Positions 60,463 to 64,000 of a stretch of DNA of 64,000 nucleotides are shown in pieces. A program made the translations under genes and the position numbers. The stretch comes from Streptomyces sp. WM6378 (GTDB lineage: Bacteria; Actinomycetota; Actinomycetes; Streptomycetales; Streptomycetaceae): contig NZ_LGDD01000339.1 in assembly GCF_001279695.1 (NCBI RefSeq), positions 62,001 to 126,000 on the forward strand. The letters run 5' to 3'. The stretch's first letter is position 1. Every line of letters starts with the position of its first letter. The notes under the pieces were generated by a model. That model was not told the DNA's origin, searched no databases, and saw nothing but the letters and a program-made list of their open reading frames with translations.

Positions 60463-61071
60463 CTACCGCCCCCGTCCCGGACGATCCGAGATCGAAGCGA
60501 GGAAGTCGTCGAGCATGGCTACCTGCACGGCCTCGGTGAACCGGGCCGGATCGAAGAGGGCCTGGACCACCAGGCCGTGGGTGAACGCCACGGCGGTGGC
60601 GGCGAGTTGGTCCGGATCGGCCGATTCCGGCAGCTCCCCGGCGGCTCGCGCGGCTTCGAGGTGCGGGCTGATCGATGCGCGCAGCCGGGTGTAGCGATCG
60701 GCCTGTTCCGAGCCGAGCCCGTCGTCGGCGAGGGCCAGGTCCCAGGAGCTGACCCAGATCCGGTTGCGGGCGGTGTCGCCGGCGGTCAGCGGCAGGATGT
60801 CGAGGAGCATCGCCCGCAGCGCCGCGATCCCCTCGGCGGGACGCTCCCGGCGCGGCCGCTGAGCCGTGCGGGTCTCCAGCAGGTCCAGCGCATGGGCGAC
60901 CAGGGCCCGTTTGGTCGGGAAGTAGTGCATGAGCATGCCGGTCGAAACACCCATGGCGGTCGCGACGGCCCGCAGGGTGAGCCCCCCGAACCCTCTCTCG
61001 GCGAGGACTTCCCACACCGCCTGGCTTACGTCTTCACGGCGGGCTTCACGATCTCCTGGCGCGGGTGGCAT
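60463..61071 (-). CDS. TetR-family regulator
   Basis: A 202-residue TetR protein. The HTH is GFGGLTLRAVATAMGVSTGMLMHYFPTKRALVAHAL, followed by a helical ligand domain with TetR_C-like features (VAFTHGLVVQALFDPARF). The ATG gives a normal N-terminus. It is divergent from the GNAT-NTF2 fusion gene with only 54 bp between, containing an imperfect operator, so it probably represses that gene and itself; the downstream esterase may be a further target. Confidence 0.92.
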   Translation of the reverse strand: MPPAPGDREARREDVSQAVWEVLAERGFGGLTLRAVATAMGVSTGMLMHYFPTKRALVAHALDLLETRTAQRPRRERPAEGIAALRAMLLDILPLTAGDTARNRIWVSSWDLALADDGLGSEQADRYTRLRASISPHLEAARAAGELPESADPDQLAATAVAFTHGLVVQALFDPARFTEAVQVAMLDDFLASISDRPGRGR

Positions 61072-61082
61072 GCTGCTACCTT

Positions 61083-61106
61083 ACATACCGAACGCTTGTT
61101 ACGTAC
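61083..61106. promoter_or_regulatory. Imperfect TetR operator between divergent genes
   Basis: ACCGAACGCTTGTTACGT at 61087-61104 is a partial inverted repeat of pattern ACnnAACnnnnGTTnnGT. It fills much of the 54-bp divergent gap, where repressor binding would block both starts. Confidence 0.5.
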
Positions 61107-61125
61107 CTGTGGAAACGAGGGATCC

Positions 61126-62082
61126 GTGTTCGCACTGCCGCTCGGCGACGACGCTCAGCTCCGCCCCCTGGAACCCTGGCAGGCGCGGGAGTTCCTGGAG
61201 CACATGGACCGCGCCCGCCCGTATGTCGACCCGTGGATACCGTGGGCGACGTTCAGCACCGACCTCGTGACCGCCGAGGCCACCCTCCAGCGCTACGCGG
61301 ACCGGCAGGCCGAGGACTCCCGCCGGATCTACGGGATCTGGCTCGACGGCACGCTGGTCGGCGGGGTCATGTTCACGAGCTTCGACACGGCTTCGGGCGT
61401 GTGTGAGATCGGCTGCTGGCTGGAGGAGAAGGGCGCGGGGCGCGGCCTGGTGACCCGGGCATGCCGGGTGCTCATCGACTGGGCCTTCACGGAACGGGCG
61501 ATGAGCCGCGTCGAATGGTGGGTCGCGGCCGGCAACACCCGCAGCATCGAGGCCGCGCGCCGGCTCGGAATGACGCGCGAAGGCGTCCTGCGCGGACGCT
61601 ACCCGTACCGGGGCGCACGGCAGGACTCCGAAATATGGGCGGTCCTCGCCGAAGAGTGGCCGCCCACCGAAGGGCCCGCGCCCGACGTCAAGGCCGAGCT
61701 CGACCGGCTGATGCACGCCTTCCTCGGCGCGTTCACCAACACCGGAGGCGGCCGGCCGAACGTCGACATCGTCCGGGAGGTGTTCGTTCCGCAGGGAATG
61801 ATCATCAGCAACGTCGGGGGCGAGCCCGTGGTCCACGACCTCGACTCGTTCGTGGCGCCCCGGGAGAAGATCCTCAACGACGGCACCCTGACGGAGTTCT
61901 CCGAGTGGGAGGTCGCCGAGCGGACCGAGATCTTCGGCTCGATCGCACACCGCTTCAGCCGGTACCGCAAGTCCGGATGCCTCAACGGCGAATGGTTCGA
62001 GGGCTCCGGCCACAAGACGACCCAGTTCGTACGGACGCCTGCCGGCTGGAAGATGAGCTCACTGTCCTGGGACGACGAGTAG
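61126..62082 (+). CDS. GNAT acetyltransferase fused to NTF2-like domain
   Basis: A 318-residue two-domain protein. Residues 1-175 are a RimJ/RimL-type GNAT (LRPLEPWQAREFLEHMDRARPY, GIWLDGTLVGGVMF, EKGAGRGLVTRACRVLIDWAF, NTRSIEAARRLGMTREGVLR). Residues about 190-315 look like a SnoaL/DUF4440-type NTF2 fold (VKAELDRLMHAFLGAFTN, FVPQGMIISNVGG, WKMSSLSWDDE). The fusion of acetyltransferase with an NTF2-like domain is uncommon; the latter may bind the acceptor or regulate activity. The GTG start has GAGG upstream. Divergent from tetR. Confidence 0.85.
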   Translation: MFALPLGDDAQLRPLEPWQAREFLEHMDRARPYVDPWIPWATFSTDLVTAEATLQRYADRQAEDSRRIYGIWLDGTLVGGVMFTSFDTASGVCEIGCWLEEKGAGRGLVTRACRVLIDWAFTERAMSRVEWWVAAGNTRSIEAARRLGMTREGVLRGRYPYRGARQDSEIWAVLAEEWPPTEGPAPDVKAELDRLMHAFLGAFTNTGGGRPNVDIVREVFVPQGMIISNVGGEPVVHDLDSFVAPREKILNDGTLTEFSEWEVAERTEIFGSIAHRFSRYRKSGCLNGEWFEGSGHKTTQFVRTPAGWKMSSLSWDDE

Positions 62083-62422
62083 GGCCCTCGCTCCCTACCC
62101 CCGCGCACGCCATACCTCAACGAGCGGACGCCGCACGGGACTTCGTCGCGTCCGAAGGTGTGGTGTTGCGCGGGCGGTCTGGAGAGATCGAATATTCCCG
62201 ACACATAACGACTCAATAACGGGACTAGTCCAAACTTCAGCACCTGTTAGAACACTGGAAAGACAACTCGCGACCCGTGGCCACCCGGCGGCGCCAGGCT
62301 CAAGCCGAGCCGGGCGGCCCTCCGGACGTACGACTCCGCACCCGCACCGCCTCGCCAAGTCACCTCCCCAGCAAGGCAGTTCACCGAGCGTGGGTCAGCT
62401 GCCCTCACCTCAAGGAGTGCCC
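62083..62422. other. Intergenic region upstream of phospholipase C
   Basis: A 340-bp gap. Positions 62185-62265 are AT-rich for this genome and include the palindrome GGACTAGTCC (62222-62231); the phospholipase promoter is probably here. I looked for a PhoP box because such phospholipases are often phosphate-regulated and found no convincing GTTCACC repeats. No gene supported. Confidence 0.6.
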
Positions 62423-64000
62423 GTGAGTCCCGTGTCCCGACGCAGATTCATCAGCATGGCGGCAGGCGCCACCGGCAGCGCCGCCGCGCTGTCCGCCCTG
62501 CCGGACGCCCTCCAGCAGGCGCTGGCCGCGCCCGCCACGGCCGGTGGCAGCATCGGCGACATCCAGCACGTGGTCGTCTTCATGCAGGAGAACCGGGCCT
62601 TCGACCACTATTACGGGTCCATGAAGGGCGTCCGGGGCTTCGCCGACCGCAACGCCATCAGCCTTCCCGGTGGCAAGTCCGCGTTCCACCAGCCGTACTC
62701 CAACTCCGACGGCTACATCCTGCCGTTCCACATGGACACGGCCGCGACCAGCGCCATCTGCGCCGACGCGCCCGCGATGAGCTACCCGGTGGACACGGCG
62801 ATCTGGAACAACGGCAAGTACGACGCCTGGAACACCGCGCGCACGCCCGGCCTCGGCATGGGCTACTTCAAGCGCGCGGACCTGCCGTTCTACTACGCGC
62901 TCGCCGACGCGTTCACGGTCTGCGACCACTACTTCTGCTCGACGCTGACGCAGACCAACCCGAACCGGCTGCACCTGTTCACCGGCTCGAACGGCCTGTC
63001 CGTGGGCAAGAGCGCCGTCCTCGACAACACCGAGCCGTCCGCCGGGTTCACCTGGACCACGTACGCGGAGCGCCTGGAGGCGGCCGGGATCAGCTGGAAG
63101 GTCTACCAGCAGAGCGACAACTTCGACGACAACGCCCTGGCCTGGTTCGCCAACTTCAAGAACGCCAAGCCCGGTTCGCCCCTGCACGACAAGGGCATGG
63201 CTACCGTCCCGGACCTGGAGAGCGCCTTCAAGAAGGACATCGACGCGGGCACCCTGCCCCAGGTGTCGTGGATCATCGCGCCGGCCTCCCTGTCCGAGCA
63301 CGCCAACTACAAGCCCGCCTGGGGAGAGGACCTGTCGGCCCGGCTGCTCTCGGCGCTGGCCGCCAACCAGGACGTCTGGTCGAACACCGCCTTCATCCTC
63401 AACTACGACGAGAACGGCGGATTCTTCGACCACGTACCGCCGCCCGTCCCGCCCGCCTCGTCCAGCCAGGGCATCAGCTCCGTCGGCACGGCGGGCGAAA
63501 TCTCCGGCGGCAAGGCGATCGGCATGGGCCCGCGCGTCCCCCTGATCGTCGTCTCACCCTGGACGCGCGGAGGTTACGTCTGCTCCCAGGTCTTCGACCA
63601 CACCTCGGTGATCCGCTTCCTGGAGCAGCGCTTCGGTGTCCACGAGCCCAACATCAGCGCCTGGCGCCGGGCCGTGAGCGGCGACCTGACGTCGGCCTTC
63701 GGCTTCGGCACGGCCAACGCGTCCTGGCCGTCACTGCCCGACACCAGCGGGTACGTCTCCGGCGCCGACACCCAGTGCTCGACCCTGCCCGCGCCCAAGA
63801 TCCCCGCTCAGCAGTCCGTGCCCGTACAGGAGTCCGGGACGAAGCCGGCGCGGGCGCTGCCGTGGCAGCCGAACGCGAGCGGCAGGACCGACTGCGCGGG
63901 CGGCGAGTTCTGGATCGACATGACCAACACCGGCACCGCGGGCGTGACCTACTCCGTCCACCCCAACGCCCATCGCACCGACGGCCCCTGGCTGTACACG
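62423..64000 (+). CDS. Tat-exported phospholipase C, 3' end outside window
   Basis: The first 526 codons of a phosphoesterase-family phospholipase C. A twin-arginine signal (VSRRRFISMAAGATG) precedes the catalytic domain: IQHVVVFMQENRAFDHYYGSMKGVRGFADR (metal-site Glu-Asn and His), TLTQTNPNRLHLFTGSNG, WIIAPASLSEHANYKP, NYDENGGFFDHVPPP and GMGPRVPLIVVSPWTRGG. The C-terminal phospholipase repeats have just begun (GGEFWIDMTNTGTAGVTYSVHPN). Full length is usually about 680-700 residues. AAGGAG at 62412-62417 sets the GTG. It probably hydrolyses phosphatidylcholine outside the cell. Confidence 0.93.
   Translation, partial: MSPVSRRRFISMAAGATGSAAALSALPDALQQALAAPATAGGSIGDIQHVVVFMQENRAFDHYYGSMKGVRGFADRNAISLPGGKSAFHQPYSNSDGYILPFHMDTAATSAICADAPAMSYPVDTAIWNNGKYDAWNTARTPGLGMGYFKRADLPFYYALADAFTVCDHYFCSTLTQTNPNRLHLFTGSNGLSVGKSAVLDNTEPSAGFTWTTYAERLEAAGISWKVYQQSDNFDDNALAWFANFKNAKPGSPLHDKGMATVPDLESAFKKDIDAGTLPQVSWIIAPASLSEHANYKPAWGEDLSARLLSALAANQDVWSNTAFILNYDENGGFFDHVPPPVPPASSSQGISSVGTAGEISGGKAIGMGPRVPLIVVSPWTRGGYVCSQVFDHTSVIRFLEQRFGVHEPNISAWRRAVSGDLTSAFGFGTANASWPSLPDTSGYVSGADTQCSTLPAPKIPAQQSVPVQESGTKPARALPWQPNASGRTDCAGGEFWIDMTNTGTAGVTYSVHPNAHRTDGPWLYT

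Noticed and set aside
62185..62265. PhoP box upstream of phospholipase C
   Set aside because: Repeats with 11-bp period resembling GTTCACC could not be aligned convincingly on either strand.

Overview
The window is high-GC actinobacterial DNA and is best read as Streptomyces chromosome. The support is strong third-position GC bias, GTG starts, many ATGA/GTGA gene overlaps, Tat and lipoprotein exports, a SARP-family activator, a Ser/Thr kinase with an FHA partner, mycothiol-type enzymes, and rare TTA (bldA-dependent) leucine codons in selected genes. No rRNA, tRNA, CRISPR array, insertion sequence or phage module was seen. The first gene (esterase) and the last (phospholipase C) run off the window.

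Layout. (1) 1-5.3 kb: a type B carboxylesterase divergent from an MFS transporter / secreted SurE nucleotidase / secreted carboxylesterase operon, with two identical palindromes in the shared promoter region. (2) 5.3-11.6 kb: three secreted hydrolases (esterase, penicillin-acylase-type Ntn hydrolase, cutinase-like protein) beside a LuxR-SARP fusion regulator. All three promoters carry the same heptamer direct repeat exactly 8 bp upstream of a -10-like box, the geometry expected for SARP targets. (3) 11.9-15.5 kb: an S33 tripeptidyl-aminopeptidase-like protein, then a LysR regulator divergent from a cupin-DoxX pair. (4) 15.5-28.5 kb: an agmatine/urea region with three agmatine deiminases (one cytoplasmic, one Tat-exported, one Tat lipoprotein-like), a five-gene peptide/nickel-type ABC importer, fused ureAB, a frameshifted ureC and two tandem TetR paralogues. 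Three copies of one operator, TGACTGAAAATTCAGTCA, precede its three structural transcription units. (5) 28.7-33 kb: a ricin-type lectin divergent from an XRE regulator / IrrE-ImmA-like peptidase / 7TM protein cassette followed by a FAD monooxygenase, with TTA codons in the lectin, peptidase and monooxygenase. (6) 33-44.5 kb: M1 and M28 peptidases, a membrane protein with a Gly/His/Cys-rich tail, PadR with an acyl-CoA dehydrogenase, an LGFP-repeat protein with an esterase, and an FHA-kinase pair. (7) 44.7-50.4 kb: an M23 peptidase with a seven-repeat propeller, a cytochrome P450, a CatB/Vat-type acetyltransferase, a junction of two gene remnants and a winged-helix protein. (8) 50.7-57 kb: a small TTA-rich specialised-metabolite locus with a PPOX flavoprotein, a stand-alone adenylation-thiolation-reductase enzyme and two P450s. 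(9) 57-64 kb: a DinB/maleylpyruvate-isomerase-like protein, a HAD phosphatase, another type B carboxylesterase, a TetR/GNAT divergon and a Tat-exported phospholipase C.

How the parts fit. Exported hydrolysis dominates, and much of it appears wired to dedicated regulators by repeated DNA sites. The strongest candidates for little-described systems are the LuxR-SARP hydrolase regulon, the TetR-controlled agmatine/urease regulon with a broken ureC, and the XRE-peptidase-7TM cassette. All functions are inferred from sequence alone.
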